Under the pieces are notes generated by a model. That model was not told where the DNA came from. It saw only the letters and a list, made by a program, of their open reading frames with translations, and did not search any database. A stretch of DNA of 64,000 nucleotides, from NCBI RefSeq assembly GCF_009727055.1, contig NC_052353.1, forward strand, positions 46,374,196 to 46,438,195. The letters run 5' to 3'. The stretch is from Benincasa hispida. Lineage: Eukaryota; Streptophyta; Magnoliopsida; Cucurbitales; Cucurbitaceae. Position numbers and translations under genes: made by a program. This document shows, piece by piece, positions 24,401 to 36,659 of the stretch (position 1 is its first letter; each line of letters begins with the position of its first letter).

Positions 24401-24997
24401 ATCGGAAAAAGTGTTTCGAAGTAATCTAAAACGGTGTAACAATCTTTCTTATCGTTCTATGTCTGTACTACATCCTTTTAAGTATGGATTTTCATTGGAC
24501 ATTTCGACAAATTTCTAACCCAGTAGTCCAGGGGCCAATTATGATCTAAATCCTAAACACTCTACAAAAAGAGTAGATCTAACGAATCAAGGCTCTAAAC
24601 AAGCAAAAGTGAGAGAAGTGAAAAGTAAAAGAGAAGAGTAATGTGATGATACCATGAGACCGTAAGCGAAGACTTGAATGCCATTGTTACCAAGAGAAGC
24701 AGCAGCAAGCTCAAGGTTACCAAGTTGGCCGGAAAATATCTGTGTAGAAGTAGACATAGCGTAATTAATCATGTAAACGAAAACCGCCGGAGCTGCTAAG
24801 TAAAACAGAAGCTTAATCTCGATCCAAGTGGCTCGACTGTAACGCTCCATCGCCGACATCTCCGTGTCCGACAATATCCTCTCCAGCTCCTCGCTGCCAC
24901 CGTGGTGGTTCGAACAGAGTGATTGAGACGACAACAATGCCGCCGACGCTGGCTGCAGCAGCGCTTGACGAACATCGTCTTCGGAAACGGATCCCAT
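18416..24997 (-). CDS. MATE efflux transporter, DETOXIFICATION family (7 exons)
   Basis: Exons on the minus strand: 24997-24653, 22015-21384, 20682-20626, 19824-19586, 19480-19362, 19140-19054 and 18475-18416. All borders are GT-AG and phases join to 1539 bp (512 residues), the usual MATE length. The acidic cytosolic N-terminus (about 60 residues) is followed by twelve predicted membrane segments, the first at about 62-80 ([17 protein letters not shown]). Family marks include [15 protein letters not shown], the CGQAYG motif at 126-131, [20 protein letters not shown] and [19 protein letters not shown] proteins export organic compounds from the cytosol by cation antiport, at the plasma membrane or tonoplast. 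It resembles the Arabidopsis DTX40-type clade; that and any substrate are inference. ATG at 24997 is the first in the open exon with the family N-terminus. Introns, especially intron 1 (2637 bp), hold repeats, but the frame is intact. Confidence 0.92.
18713..19003 (+). repeat. Dispersed GTTTGGTAAC-type repeat, MATE last intron
   Basis: Starts 'cccgtttggtaactattaga', contains 'aattaagcctataatcact' and 'aacttgttattgtttttag', and ends 'aatgattatcaaatct', an inverted match to its start. Confidence 0.6.
19886..20200. repeat. MITE-like repeat in MATE intron
   Basis: Begins 'ctataattacaactttggtc' and ends with 'aaactttgagttttgttcca'. It has the same non-coding style as 2671-3092. Borders are approximate. 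Confidence 0.35.
20240..20470 (+). repeat. Dispersed GTTTGGTAAC-type repeat, decayed copy
   Basis: 'gtccattcgataacactatt' followed by 'aaattaaatctataaatact' and 'aaattctaaaaact' keeps the word order of the copy at 18713 but is more diverged. Confidence 0.4.
21205..21320. repeat. TAGATGTCTATC-type palindromic repeat
   Basis: 'ctatcgaagatagac', 'tgatagatgtctatc' and 'taatggatgtctattga' repeat a partly palindromic unit next to MATE exon 2. This style of repeat is, to my knowledge, frequent in cucurbit genomes; that link is inference. Confidence 0.45.
22256..22540 (+). mobile_element. Short Copia-type solo LTR in MATE intron 1
   Basis: Starts TGTTAGAATGCC and ends TTTCATAACA (285 bp) with no internal region on either side. 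Its end half matches the fragment at 1-322. It lies antisense to the gene. Flanking 5-mers do not match, so the border or its age is uncertain. Confidence 0.55.
22585..22790 (-). repeat. Dispersed GTTTGGTAAC-type repeat, reversed copy
   Basis: Reads on the minus strand with 'ttttgttatctattttgt' at one end and 'ccaattttttaaaat' inside. Partial. Confidence 0.35.
23605..24150 (+). repeat. Dispersed GTTTGGTAAC-type repeat, doubled copy in MATE intron 1
   Basis: 'ccctatttgataactatttg' at 23605 and 'cccatttgataactatttgg' at 23638 are two tandem starts. 'aattaagcctataaacact' and 'aaatttgtttttattttttg' follow, then AT-rich sequence to 'caaaatattatcagaagcag'. The overlapping open frames here are low-complexity artefacts. 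Confidence 0.5.
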
Positions 24998-25786
24998 CGT
25001 CTTCTTTTTTTCTCTCTCCCAAACAGAAAAGGGGTTTTGTTTTTTAAAATGATTTTTCCTGGGCGGCTCCGTTCGTCTTTGAGCAAGTATTTGTAGGGGG
25101 CGGAGGAGGCCGTACGTCTGTTCGAGTTGTCTCACGCGAGCAGTGTTGAGAGTGTGTTTTGGTTGCGAGGGCTTTCCTCAATGGTTATTGTCCATCACGT
25201 GTTAGGCTCCAAAAATAACCAAAATTTAATAAATGTATTTCGAAATCGACAATTAAAGAATACAAAAAAGATAAAGAAAATCGACATATAGATATACGTG
25301 ATTTATTAATGGTGTATTAGTTACGTCCAACGACAAGGAGAAAACAGGTATTATTAGGAAAAATGTTTTCAAAGAATTACATCAAACGGTAGATAATTAT
25401 AATCCGTATTTTGTTATTCGAAACGCTAACAAACAAATTCAAGACAATTGTAACAATAAAAGGATTTCTACTATTTTAAATTATTAATTGACCGAAATTT
25501 TAAATTTGTGAGTGAAAGCAAATTTTATTATATCATGTTTCTTGAAATAATTTTATAAAGTTCGTCTCAATTTGATTTTTGGGTTAATATTGTTTGAAAA
25601 TATAATTTTTAAAGCTTAAAGGAAACCAGCCTGATTGTGTCAGAAACAATTGAAAAGAAAAGGAAACCAACCCAAAGTTCATTGGTTTTTGGATACCTAT
25701 AATTTAACTGAGTGATGAATCATCACTTCTTTCTTCTTTCTTTTTTTTATTTGTAGTTTGTACGATGGTTTCACGTTTCTTAAAGG

Positions 25787-25817
<31 letters not shown>

Positions 25818-25819
25818 AA
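24998..25819. other. MATE promoter side and AT-rich spacer
   Basis: About 200 bp upstream of the MATE ATG are less AT-rich and probably hold the leader and promoter. The rest has no gene and ends in poly-A next to the assembly gap. Confidence 0.45.
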
Positions 25820-25843
25820 NNNNNNNNNNNNNNNNNNNNNNNN
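25820..25843. other. Assembly gap (24 N)
   Basis: Flanked on the left by about 28 A and on the right by AT-rich sequence with another long A run at about 25876. The gap length is arbitrary; sequence may be missing. Confidence 0.95.
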
Positions 25844-27381
25844 ATTTTAGATCAAATATACCAAATGATTACTATAAAAAAAAAAAAAAAAAAAAAAAAG
25901 AAGAAGAAAAGAAAAGAAAAGGTTAATGTATATATATTGGTATTTACCTAACCACCACGAATCCCAAAGTTTCTTTTTTTTTTCTTTTTTTTTTTTTTTT
26001 TTGTTTAAAGAGAGAGTATATTAAAACGTGAGAGAGAACTAAATACAACCATTCTCTAGCAAATCGGGAAGACGCATTGTCAAGAAAGGTTCGAACCAAA
26101 AAACTCTTTTAACTTTTCACTCAGGAAAGAGACATTATCAAAAACATTGCGATGAAGCTAAGCCTTCATCGTCTCAAAGGTATGAATAACCTTACAGCAA
26201 GTCCTATGACAAAAAGAAAATTTCGAGAGTAATTTTAACTAAATACCTAGCGTTATAAAAACTAAATATGATAATGTATAAAATATTTATATTACCCATT
26301 CTATTTTATGGTGTGTTTAGAATGGTTTTGTAAAAAAATTATTATTTAAGCAAATCTATTTGTATAAAAGTACCTTTGTAAAAAAAATAGTAATTAGAAA
26401 TGTAGTTTTTAACTATTTCAAGTCATCAAATGTATTTTTCTTCAAACGAACTTAATAATAACAAGAAAAAGGTTATTTGAAAAACATGGACTAATTTAAA
26501 AGTCGTTTATTTCCTTTTTTGGATAATCTACTTTCTTCAAGGGCGCTTTTAAATTAATACAAGCTCTTTCTTACATGTTTTTGATGTATTAAGGGGACAT
26601 TTTAAGACGTTGAGTTGGTTATTACAGTCGGTAGATTATAATAGTTAGTGAGTGATTGTAGTTAGTATTTAGAATGTAGATTATTTTAATTTGGTTTATA
26701 ATAATTTGTTTTTGGGATGCAGACTATTTTTGTTTGGGTAGAAAATAGTAAATAATATAGCAAAGAAATAAAGGATGAGCGAATATTAGTAAGTACTATA
26801 GCAAGCAGTAAATACTATAGTAAAAAGGTCAATTATAAATAGTTGTACACACCACTATTATAGTCGGTGTTCATACATGGAATGAACTATAATAACCCAC
26901 TTCACTAACTTCTAGTTTGATGCCACTCTTAAGATTTATTTATTTATTTATTTTAAAAGGGATTACTATTCATAGTGTAAAATCTACTGGAGAAAACTAC
27001 TTCAAACACGGAATAAAATAATTGTCTTTCTATAAATACTTATAGAAAAATTGACCTCTTAAAAAAAAAAAAAAGATAATAGTTACTCACAAGTTATTCC
27101 AAATACATTATTAGTTTGTTCAAAGGTCATCTCATGAAGGCAAGTCATTAAGGTCTCATTTGGTAACTACTTTGTTATTCTTTTTTAATTTTTGAAAATT
27201 AAGCATATAAACATCAATTCTACCTCTAAATTCCTTGTTTACTATTTACTTCCTACCAATGTTTTCAAAACCCAATTTAAATTTTGAAAACTAAAGAAAT
27301 AATCTTTAAAAACTTGTTTTGTGTTTGAAATTTAGCTTAGAATTAAACTTTTTTACTTAACATATATGAAGACCATCGTAA
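25844..27381. other. Intergenic; MITE-like repeats only
   Basis: No gene seen. About 26612-26912 has inverted ends (gagttggttattacag and the reverse complement of ctataataacccacttc) and inner 'tagtaaatactatag' words, so it is a relative of the MITE split at 4229/9832. About 27153-27350 is another dispersed repeat copy ('catttggtaactactttg', 'aaattaagcatataaacat'). Confidence 0.5.
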
Positions 27382-28237
27382 TGTTGGTATTTATGCCCTA
27401 AAGCCTCGTAATTAATTAATTATTTGATATAATAATTGACCATTTTAAATATGCAATAATTAGTTATTCTTTGCAGGAAAAATCCAAGGTTATTTCATGA
27501 TACTTGAACGGTATATAGTGGACATATAGTTAGATCATATTTTAAGTAACATACTAAAAGGTCTATAGTATATGAATTAAGGTTGGGTCCTTATCCAGAT
27601 AATACTATGGATACGACCTACTTTGTAAGTATTATAAATGATGTGATTCAAATTTTTCATGTGGAGATATACAAGTGGAGGTATCCTATACAATAAAATT
27701 GTATAAGACCGAACTGATAAATATTTAACCTCTCTTTGTAACACTATTAACTGAAAAAATTAATATTTCATAGGATAACCATGTAACTCGATCTCAATCT
27801 TGAGTGAGTTGTTGATTCTGTCTATGAAGGCTACCTTTGATTTGTATAGATGAGAGTGGCCTATGTCACCGACATAATAAACCCACTATTTTGGAGACAT
27901 GTTCGAGTAGAGAGCTGGGAACATAACTACACAATATGAAATTCACTCATTCCTACCTTTAAAATAAGTAGAGGAATAGTTCCTTTAAGAGTTGATTTTG
28001 AGTCTTGAACAAATGATACATGTCCTCTCATTTTCCTGAAAAGGACTTGGTTTATGGTAAGACCATAAACAGATCGTTCATTAGAGGGACCAGTGGTATT
28101 TAAGAAACAAGAGGTAATTACAAGAGTAAAACGATAATTTGACCCAATTGTAATTACGAACTACTCGTGAAGGATTGACTTACTACAATAGTTAAATCCA
28201 TGAATGCAAAAATATTCTATAGTGCAAAAAGTGCAGC

Positions 28238-30747
28238 TAGGGGTAAGCAGGAAAAGCCGAAATACCGAGCCGAATGACCAAAACCGACCGAAGAGAAGGC
28301 AATCCATCGATTTTCCCATTAAAATGGTCGGAGTCGATTTTTTTTTAAAATACTTAAAAGCTGACATCCATCGACTAAGAAATAAACCGACTCCGACGGT
28401 TTCCAACCGACTATATGAAGGGATGAAAACCCTAAGGCATAGGAAGCCAAAATACATAACCATTTTGTTTTTTGTTTTTCCAAATTGGCATTCAAAATCA
28501 AAACAATTTTTGCATTGGAATAAAATGTAATAACGATTAAGCATGATATTCCCAAAAAAGGCTAATTATACAGCGGAACCCTAACTTGCAAACCTTTTGA
28601 CAATTTGTAGAATTTCTCTGTTAAGTTGGGATTGGGTACCACCACTTGGAAACCTCCCTATTCTTGCAGGGAATTGAGACTATGGAGAATTGTGAGATTC
28701 TCTCTTTTGGGATTTGGAAATATCAAAAAACGATTTTTTCTTTCCTTTTTCTGAAGAAGAAAACATACAGAGAGCTTAAGAGTCTCATCCTCCCTCTGCA
28801 AAACAAAACCATTTTGTTAGAGAGGGAGAGATGGTGAGAGAGAGAAAAACGTGACATTGATCTCACGTTTTCTCGTAACTTCCCTAAAATGAGAAGTTAA
28901 TTTGTTTTAATTAAATTAAATTAAATTAAATTAATTAATTAAATCATATTTAATTAAATGATCAATGAAATCATATTTAAATGATTTTCTCCCACATAAC
29001 CTATAGTTTTATTCTGCATCTAATGTACATTAAATTTAATCTATAGTTTTGATTTAATCAATTTAATTAAATTCATAATTAAATTAAATAAAATAAACAA
29101 TTAATTATTCAATTAATTAATCATCTAATTAAATATCACATATTTAATTTAATTTCTCGTTTGAATCATATTAAAAAATATTTCTCTCATTTAACATATA
29201 GCTTTAATGCGCATCCAATGCACATTATTTTTAATCTATAGTTTTTAATATGAATCTTATTCATATTAAATTAATATTTGAACTCCTTTCAAATATTTTG
29301 TTTTCTCATTTATAAATTTTGAATCATATCCAAAATTAATAATAAAGTCTAAAATTAAACTTTATATTAAAATGTATCAATATACATTAAAAAACTCCAA
29401 ATTTTGCATTGAACATTTCAAACTCAATTTAATGACAAATTACTTCTATACCCTTTACAAGATAGGAAGGGGGTCTAATGGACTTGCAGATCAGAAGCTC
29501 CAACGATGTGAGATTAATTGGCTAAACTCATTAACCAAATTAATCAATATTCATTAACTATGGATACACTCCACTAAGGACCCATAACTGCACTCTTCTC
29601 ACTACAAATATGTTTCTGTGTCCATAGATATAGACCAATAACAACAAGCTAGTGCTTCACGAATGTTCATTACATCAATTGAGTCAAATTACCATTTTAC
29701 TCCTAGGTTACCTCTACATTATTAAATACCAGTGCTTATCTAATGAACAACATGTTTATGGTCCAACCATTAAACATAAATTTTTCTCGGGCCAATGAGA
29801 GAGTAGGGCCCTTTGTTCAAGTCTCGGAGACACCACTTAAGATAACACTCATATACTTACCCTGAAGTCGAGAAGAAGTGAAATCCATATTGTATGATTA
29901 TGTTCCCAACTACCTAGTTGGTCTTATTCCCAAAATGGTAGGTTGAGTCGGCGAACTGACCACTCTCACCCATACAAATCAAAGGACAAACCCTTATGAA
30001 CAGAAGTTCATAATATACTCAGAAGTAAGACTAAGTTACCTAGGTCATCCTATTGAAATAGAACCCTAACTAGTCGATGGAGTTACATTTAGTGGTTACT
30101 ATTTCGCGATCCGGTCTTGTGCAAACTCATTGCATAGGATACCCCCACTCGCGTGTCTCCTACACAAACACATTAGATCATTGAATTTATATCAAATACA
30201 AAGTGGATCGTATCCATAGTGTTACTAGGATAACGTACCCAACCCTATCCTTATACTATAGATCTTTTAGGCTGTATCTTGAACATTGATCCCTATATGT
30301 CTCTACATACAATTCAAGATGTATAAGACAACTTAGGATGTTAGTTTATCGAATTTTAGGGTTAATAAGACAAAATTAAATAAATAATCAATTATTGATA
30401 AAACATTAATAACTATTTATTAATGACAATCATTTAATTACATTCACTATCTACGAATTTTAGGGCATAAAGTAAAACCTAAAAGTTGAAACAATTGCTT
30501 ATCCGCTCTTCCTTCCTAAGCATGTTGTACTACCAGTCTTACCACTATCACGCACGCGCACGTTTTTTTCCATTCCATCCACAGCACGCCATGCCAGAAA
30601 ACCCGATCAGCCCGCCAGACCAGCGACCGTGCGATTTAAGGCTTCCATTTATTTTACTATAGTTTTCATTTTTTTTAAAAACAATTAGGTCGGTTTCAAA
30701 CCAGTTTTTATGGAAAACCGACCCCGACTGACCGCTGCTCACCTCCA
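28238..30747. mobile_element. hAT-like non-autonomous element carrying a solo LTR
   Basis: Left end TAGGGGTAAGCAGG; reverse complement of right end TGGAGGTGAGCAGC. These are hAT-style inverted ends. It is flanked by 8-bp duplications agtgcagc (28230-28237) and agtgcaac (30748-30755), differing at one base. Both ends contain 'accgac' words (aaccgaccg; aaaaccgacc). Without the LTR at 28570-30493 only about 586 bp remain, with no transposase. Confidence 0.7.
28570..30493 (-). mobile_element. Solo LTR of the Angela-like family inside the hAT element
   Basis: On the minus strand it starts at about 30493 (TGTTTCAAC, then TTTATGCCCTAAAATTCG) and ends near GGGTTCCGCTGTA at about 28570, 1.92 kb. It is collinear with the outer LTR but reversed. 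No internal sequence is attached. No clear target duplication was found. Confidence 0.6.
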
Positions 30748-31757
30748 AGTGCAACTGTGGGTCTTTAGTGGACTGACTCACAGTCAATGAATGTTCATTA
30801 ACATAATTAAAGAGTTTAATTAGTTAATGTCAAATCATTGGAGCTACTAATTTGTAGGTCCATTAGGCCTCCTACTATCTCACAACGGGTAAATAAGAAC
30901 CAAGAGCTTTCAAAGAATTTGAATTGTTCAAATTAAATAAGGGAATGATATTAATTGTATATGATAAAATTAACATAATATAGATATATATAGATACCTT
31001 AGAAAATAAAGTTAGTTGTGAATAAGACTAAAAAATTACACTTTATAATAAAAAGGAGATTTAATATATTTGAATATGATTCAAATATTAAAATAATATG
31101 AATTAGATTCATATTAAAACTATATGTTGAAATTTAATATGAATGAAATTCATATTAAAACTATAGGTTATAAGATAGATAAATATTTGAAAAAAAATTC
31201 AAATATATTTAATTAAATATTAGATATTTAATTTAGTATATTAATTGATTAATTGATTAGTCAATTTAATTTAAAATGTAATTAAATTAAATTGTTTGAT
31301 TTAATTAAATAAAAAGAAGATGTGAAGTGGGTGGTTATGTATCCACTCCACGTATTCTTTAGAGGGTTGGTTAATAGAGAGATGAGGATCTTAGACTCAT
31401 CTCCGACGTTTCAATCCATCGCTCTCTCTCTCAATTTTCACAAAATAGATCTCCAAGACCAAAATCCATTTCTCTTCTTTCAAAAATCGGTTCCCAGAAG
31501 TTGGTCCTTGTCAAAAGAATAGTGAGGAAGATCCGATGGTGCCACCTTTCATACTGTTCATGGGAGATCAGTACGTGAAGAAAGAGTTCGTGAAACTCTT
31601 AAAGATCTGGAAAAGATTGGAGAACATTTCTTCATATGTAATGTTTTCATCTTCCCTCTTAAATTTATGTTTGGTCTACTATTTTCTGTAATTTCCTCTT
31701 CCCAAAATAAAAAACAAAAGTGTTTATATGCTTTAGTGCGGGATTCGATCCCTTTAC

Positions 31758-33416
31758 ATAAGAGAATGAGAGAAAACAAATTTAAATTTTCAAAATTAAA
31801 AAGTAAAAAATCAAATTGTTACCAAATTTATGGTTTTAACTCAACTTTTTGGTTTGGTTCGCTTTAGTTTTATCTTATTGTTCTTCATTAACAAACTATT
31901 TACAGAGTATTAGAGTTCGAAATTGGTTATATATTTGTTTAAGTATGATTGATGGTTGCTGGATGGTTGGTTGTCTCAGAAAATGTCATACATAATGTCT
32001 TTTGGGTACCTGGGTCTATGCATATTTTCTTTCCTTGTATGTTTTTTTCCCTACGATCTTTAGTTGCCTTAGGATTCTTTCTCTCTTCATCTTGGCTGAT
32101 TGGATAAGTCTTATTTCTTATTCTGCTATGTCTTTTAGAGCAAGGTGCTTCTTGTTAGGGTTGTTGCTTTTGAGAATTTTTGTCTTGAGGGATTTTGTTT
32201 TTATGAGGGTTGAATATGAGAATAGTAAATTTGCATCATTGTTGATTTTGAAGTTGTCCTGTGATTGTTATTGACGTGAGCTTCATAAGTAGGCCATTCT
32301 TGATCTTAGGACGAGCCTAAGATTTCATCATTTCTTGAGAAGAGATTCTTTAACTTAGGGGAGTCTAAGTTCATCACATGAAGAGGTTTTCACAAGAAGG
32401 TAGAAAGATTACGATTGTGAGAAAATTTCACACTTAGAGGAAACCTAAGTTTTCTTGGGAGAAAGTTTCACACTTAGGGGATTCTAAGTGTTCATTCATT
32501 GAGTCAAGTTATTTGTGTGTTACTGTATTTGCCGTTGGTTTACATATAAGTACAATGTTGTAATTGTTTGATTTAGTATTAGTAAAAGTGTCTTTCCACG
32601 GGCACATTGTCCTTTGGACGTAGGCGGTATTTCACTCAATTGGATTACCAAACCTTGTGTTATGTCTATATTAGTTTATCTTATTACTTTTCGATTATTC
32701 TTGCAACTGGAGACACATTACATATGACATTGTTATACTGTGTGGTCGAATACCTTTATTTCATACAGAAAAAGCAAAGCAAAGAAAATTATAGTTATAA
32801 ACCATGTTTTAATAGTAAATAATATTGGAAATTAAATAGTTAGATTTAAAATCGAGAAGGAAAAGAAACAACAAATTTTCACCGGGAATTTTGAATTTAA
32901 AAAAAAAAAAAAAAACGGGGGGAAGATATAAAAAATGTTAATTTCGAAAGGATATAAACACAATTTCAGGAAGTCAAAATGGGAATTAAAAATTCGGTTT
33001 TTATTTTCGAGATGAATAAAAAAATTCGCCAATGCCTTGCCAACTTGCCATTTGCAAGTTAATATTTTGAATTAAAAAATTGTAGGCACAACTCCGAATC
33101 AAATTTGATGTATTCAAATTTGAAATCCGAATCTCCCCCTCCATACTTTTTGAACATGCTATAATAAAAATTGTAGCAATATTTTTATTATATCGTAAAA
33201 AGAAAAATAAAACATAAAAAACTAATACATAATACTCTTTATAAACGTGTACATTTGTTCAAGACACTGTAAAATCTTTATTTAATTTCATCTTCAATCA
33301 AATTTTGAAATTAATAAATTGTTAGATGTTGAAAACTTAAATTACCTAATTGATACCAATAACCGTCAAATAAAATGGATAAAAGGAAAATTTATTAGAA
33401 AAGAAGACGAGAGAGC
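31758..33416. other. Spacer; probable decayed Copia LTR near 32270-32760
   Basis: No gene seen. Around 32330-32500 the words 'cttaggggagtctaag', 'cttagaggaaacctaag' and 'cttaggggattctaag' recur. Together with 'tcctttggacgtaggcggta' at 32610 and 'gacattgttatactgtg' at 32728, they resemble the U5 end of a Copia LTR. Low confidence. Confidence 0.35.
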
Positions 33417-33432
33417 AAAATGTGAAGTAATT

Positions 33433-33537
33433 GCCAATAAGAGCGTAGCTCAACAAACATAGTATTCATACTATAGACCTCGAGGTTTGAGGTTCGATTC
33501 CCCCACTTCATACTTTAATTATAATACTTTTTTTAAA
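33433..33537 (+). mobile_element. tRNA-derived SINE with 16-bp target duplication
   Basis: Contains a polymerase III A-box-like GAGCGTAGCTCAA and B-box GGTTCGATTCC, tRNA-like order and spacing, then a T-rich tail. It is flanked by direct repeats aaaatgtgaagtaatt (33417-33432 and 33538-33553), typical of LINE-driven insertion. It lies in the LTR or flank of the Copia element to the right. Confidence 0.7.
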
Positions 33538-33586
33538 AAAATGTGAAGTAATTTTATTAATCTTCTTCGAGTATAATATACATCAG

Positions 33587-36500
33587 CTAAAATAATGTAA
33601 ATAACAAAATTATATTATAATAGTATAATGTTTCATCTAATATGCCCCTCAAGTTGGAATATACAAATTTAAAACACCCCAACTTCAACAGAATTGAAAC
33701 AAAACCAAGAGCCTGAAGAGCCTTGGTAAAGACATTTGCGAAATGGTGATGAGAATGAATAAACAAAAGCTTGCAAGATCCATTAGCAATTTTATCCCAG
33801 ATATAATCAAGCTCAATATGTTTAGTACGTTCATGGAAGATTAGATTTGTAGCAAGATGTATAACAACCTGATTCTCACAATACAAAAGAGATGGCTGAA
33901 CAACAGAGATGAGTGAATCGCCCATGAAAATACAAAAACCCGAAGTAGATTTCCTTGTGTCCAGACCAGATGCCCAACCAGAATCAACAAAGGCACACAA
34001 CTAAAAGAACTTTGTTGGTGAAATAACAATATTTTTACCAAGAGATGATTTCAGGTATCTTAACAGAAAATGAGTTACTCCTAAGTGAGATTTATAAGGA
34101 TGCACACTAAGTTTGTTAACAAAAAAATACAATATTTGGTCTTGAGATAGTCAAACAAAGCAATCTTCCAATTAACCTTCTATACGAAGTTGGATAAGAA
34201 ATCACATCAATAGCATCATGCTTAGCAGCAAGAAGACCAATATCTTCTAAAAGTTGCAAAGTATAATGTTGTTGAGAAATAGAAATACTTTTAGAAGATC
34301 TGGCAAGTTTCATACCTAAGAAATATTTCAGAGGGCCAAGATCTTTTAGCTTAAAACGTTCATTTAATAATTGCTTAAGTTGATCAATGAGTTGCATATT
34401 AGCTCCAGTGATAACAACGTCATCAACATACGCCAATAAAGCTATAAACGTATTACCAAATCCTCGAACAAATAATGAATAATTTTTCTTAGAGTGTTGA
34501 ATACCAAGAGAGATTAAAGCATAAAAAAATTTAACAAACTATTGATGAGAAACTTGCTTGAGGCCATAAATCGATTTCTTTAATGTACAAATAAGTTTTC
34601 ATGTCTTAGAAGCAAATATACAAGGCTTATACCCATGTGGTAAATCCATAAAAATCTCTTCAAAAAAATCACCTTGAAGAAAGATATTGTTAACATCAAG
34701 TTGAATAAGAGGCCAATTATAGGAAACTGCCATTATGAGAAGTACTTTAACAATGACTAACTTTGCAACTGAAGAAAAAATTACAATGAAATCTAACCCT
34801 TCCTGTTTGGTATACCCTTTACCACAAATCAAGTTTTATATCTCTCAATAGAATCACCAGCACGATATTTAATCTTATAAATCCATTTGCAACTAATTTT
34901 ATATTTTGTTGGAGGCAAAATTCACATGGCTCCTTTCCCACAGTCATAAGAGATAGCTAGGTGATAAAATTGAGGTTCATGATGTGATCCAACGATCGAG
35001 CAAAGGGCTCGAAATTGAGATGAGAAATAGTCATAAGAAATGATAGAGTGAAGAGGATACCTAGTTGAGGATGGAGGCAAGGGAGAGCCAAGGGTTAGAC
35101 TACAATGATAGTTTTGTAGGTAAGAAGGAGGTTGGTGATTCGAGAAGACTTGCAAGGAGCATGAATAGTAGGAAGATTAGGTAAAAAGTCTAAAGGTTGA
35201 GAAGAAATGGGATTATTTTGAGAAGAAAGATGTGAGTTATCAAGATTGGTAGGATTAGGTATGATATTGGGAGGCATGTATGTAGAATAAGAATTTGTGG
35301 AAGAAGGGGAAATAATCGGTGTATTGTTAATGTTGATGGGACCATTCAAATGTGGAGATTTTGTGGAGGAAGAAGGGGAAATATCAAAAGGATAATAGTT
35401 AGGACTAGAAGGATGAGTTGAAATATCAATATTAAAAGGCTTTGGTAGTACAACATTGGAAAGAAAATTAGAAGGTTTTGTTTCCAAGGTAACTTTAAGA
35501 AATGGAAAAACACTTTCATGGAAAATGACATCTCTGAAATGAAAACCGATTGTTGTCAATATTAAACAACTTATAATTCTTTATTCCTGGAGGACAACCT
35601 ATGAATATAGCAGGTATAGCCCTTGGAGAAAATTTAGAACGGCCATTGGATAAAGTGGGTGTAAAACATAAGCAATCAAAAGTCCTTAGCATGGAGTAGT
35701 TGACCATTTGACCATGTATGAATTCATAAAGGATTTTCCAGTTAAGAAAAGGGGATGGTATTTTGTTGATGAGATGAACGGATGTCAAAATACACTCATT
35801 CCATAAATGAATAGGAACTCGGGATTGAAAAAATAATGCTTTTACAACATTCAAAATGTTTTGGATGCTTTCTCTCAACAAAAAAGTTTATTTTGGTCTA
35901 CCCACATATGAATATTAATGTATAACCCATTTTTGTATAAAAAAATCATTAAATGAAAATTCAGGTGCATTACCAGAACGACAAATTTTTATTTTCATAC
36001 TGTATTGAGTCTCAACGTATTTAAAAAACTGAGGTATAATGCGCAGTATATCAAATTTGTTCTTCAACATAAAGACCCAAATTACCTACTATGATCATCT
36101 ACTATAGTGAGAAACTAGTCATGACCAACATGTGAACAGGTTGAAAAAGAACATCAAATGTCAGCATGTAATAGGTTAAAAACAGCAGATGATCTATTGT
36201 TATGAGATTTAAAAGATATTCTTTTTTGTTTATCTATAGGACATATGTCACAGTGATATGCATTGTTGAGTAATGAAGAATCAAACAATAAAACATCCTA
36301 GCAGTTAAACGAGGAATGGAAGGATGATCAAGCCTGAAATGCTAAATGGTAAATGAAACGTGTGAGACAACATTAACTGAAACGAACTGTATAAAACCAA
36401 CAACTTCATATGGATGCTCAAGGATATACAAACCATCACACAGTCTACCTCTACCGATCATCTTCAAAGTGATTTTTGCCTTAATGTCACAGTAATCAGT

Positions 36501-36641
36501 AGAAAAACTCACATATAGAGTATTATCAGAATCAAGACAATGATGGAGAGTAAATCATACTGAAATTCAGGCACAAATAGCACATGATGGAATGGAAGTA
36601 ACCCAAAAAAAATGATTGTTCCAACAAAATGCATTGAAATT
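33587..36641 (-). pseudogene. Ale-like Copia pol, heavily decayed
   Basis: Recognisable pieces: VLFVPEFQYDLL-type region (about 36540), integrase core remnants (36000-36300), integrase C-terminal part (35881-35516: IHLWNECILTSVHLINKIPS, then IFIGCPPGIKNYKLF), a proline/serine-rich linker (35559-35095), reverse transcriptase N-part (34832-34599: QLDVNNIFLQGDFFEEI), C-part with AYVDDVVITGAN and GPLKYFLGMK (34436-34116), and RNase H (34000-33587: DSGWASGLDTRKSTSGFCIF, ERTKHIELD). Many stops and frameshifts separate them. Confidence 0.75.
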
Positions 36642-36659
36642 CACTACAGGAATTATGGC

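Larger units (their letters stand above)
27382..31757 (+). mobile_element. Solo LTR of an Angela-like Copia, split by a hAT-like element
   Basis: Starts TGTTGGTATTTATGCCCTAA. Left part 27382-28237 and right part 30756-31757 join into one LTR of about 1.86 kb: 'gtgcag/actgtgggtctttagtgga' is continuous across the inserted element and matches the same place in related LTRs, for instance near 29590 (minus). No purine tract lies to the left and no primer site to the right, so it is a solo LTR. The right border is approximate. Confidence 0.65.

Noticed and set aside
28161..28544. Minus-strand 127-codon frame
   Set aside because: It spans the junction between the outer LTR and the hAT-like element, so it is a chance frame across two repeats.
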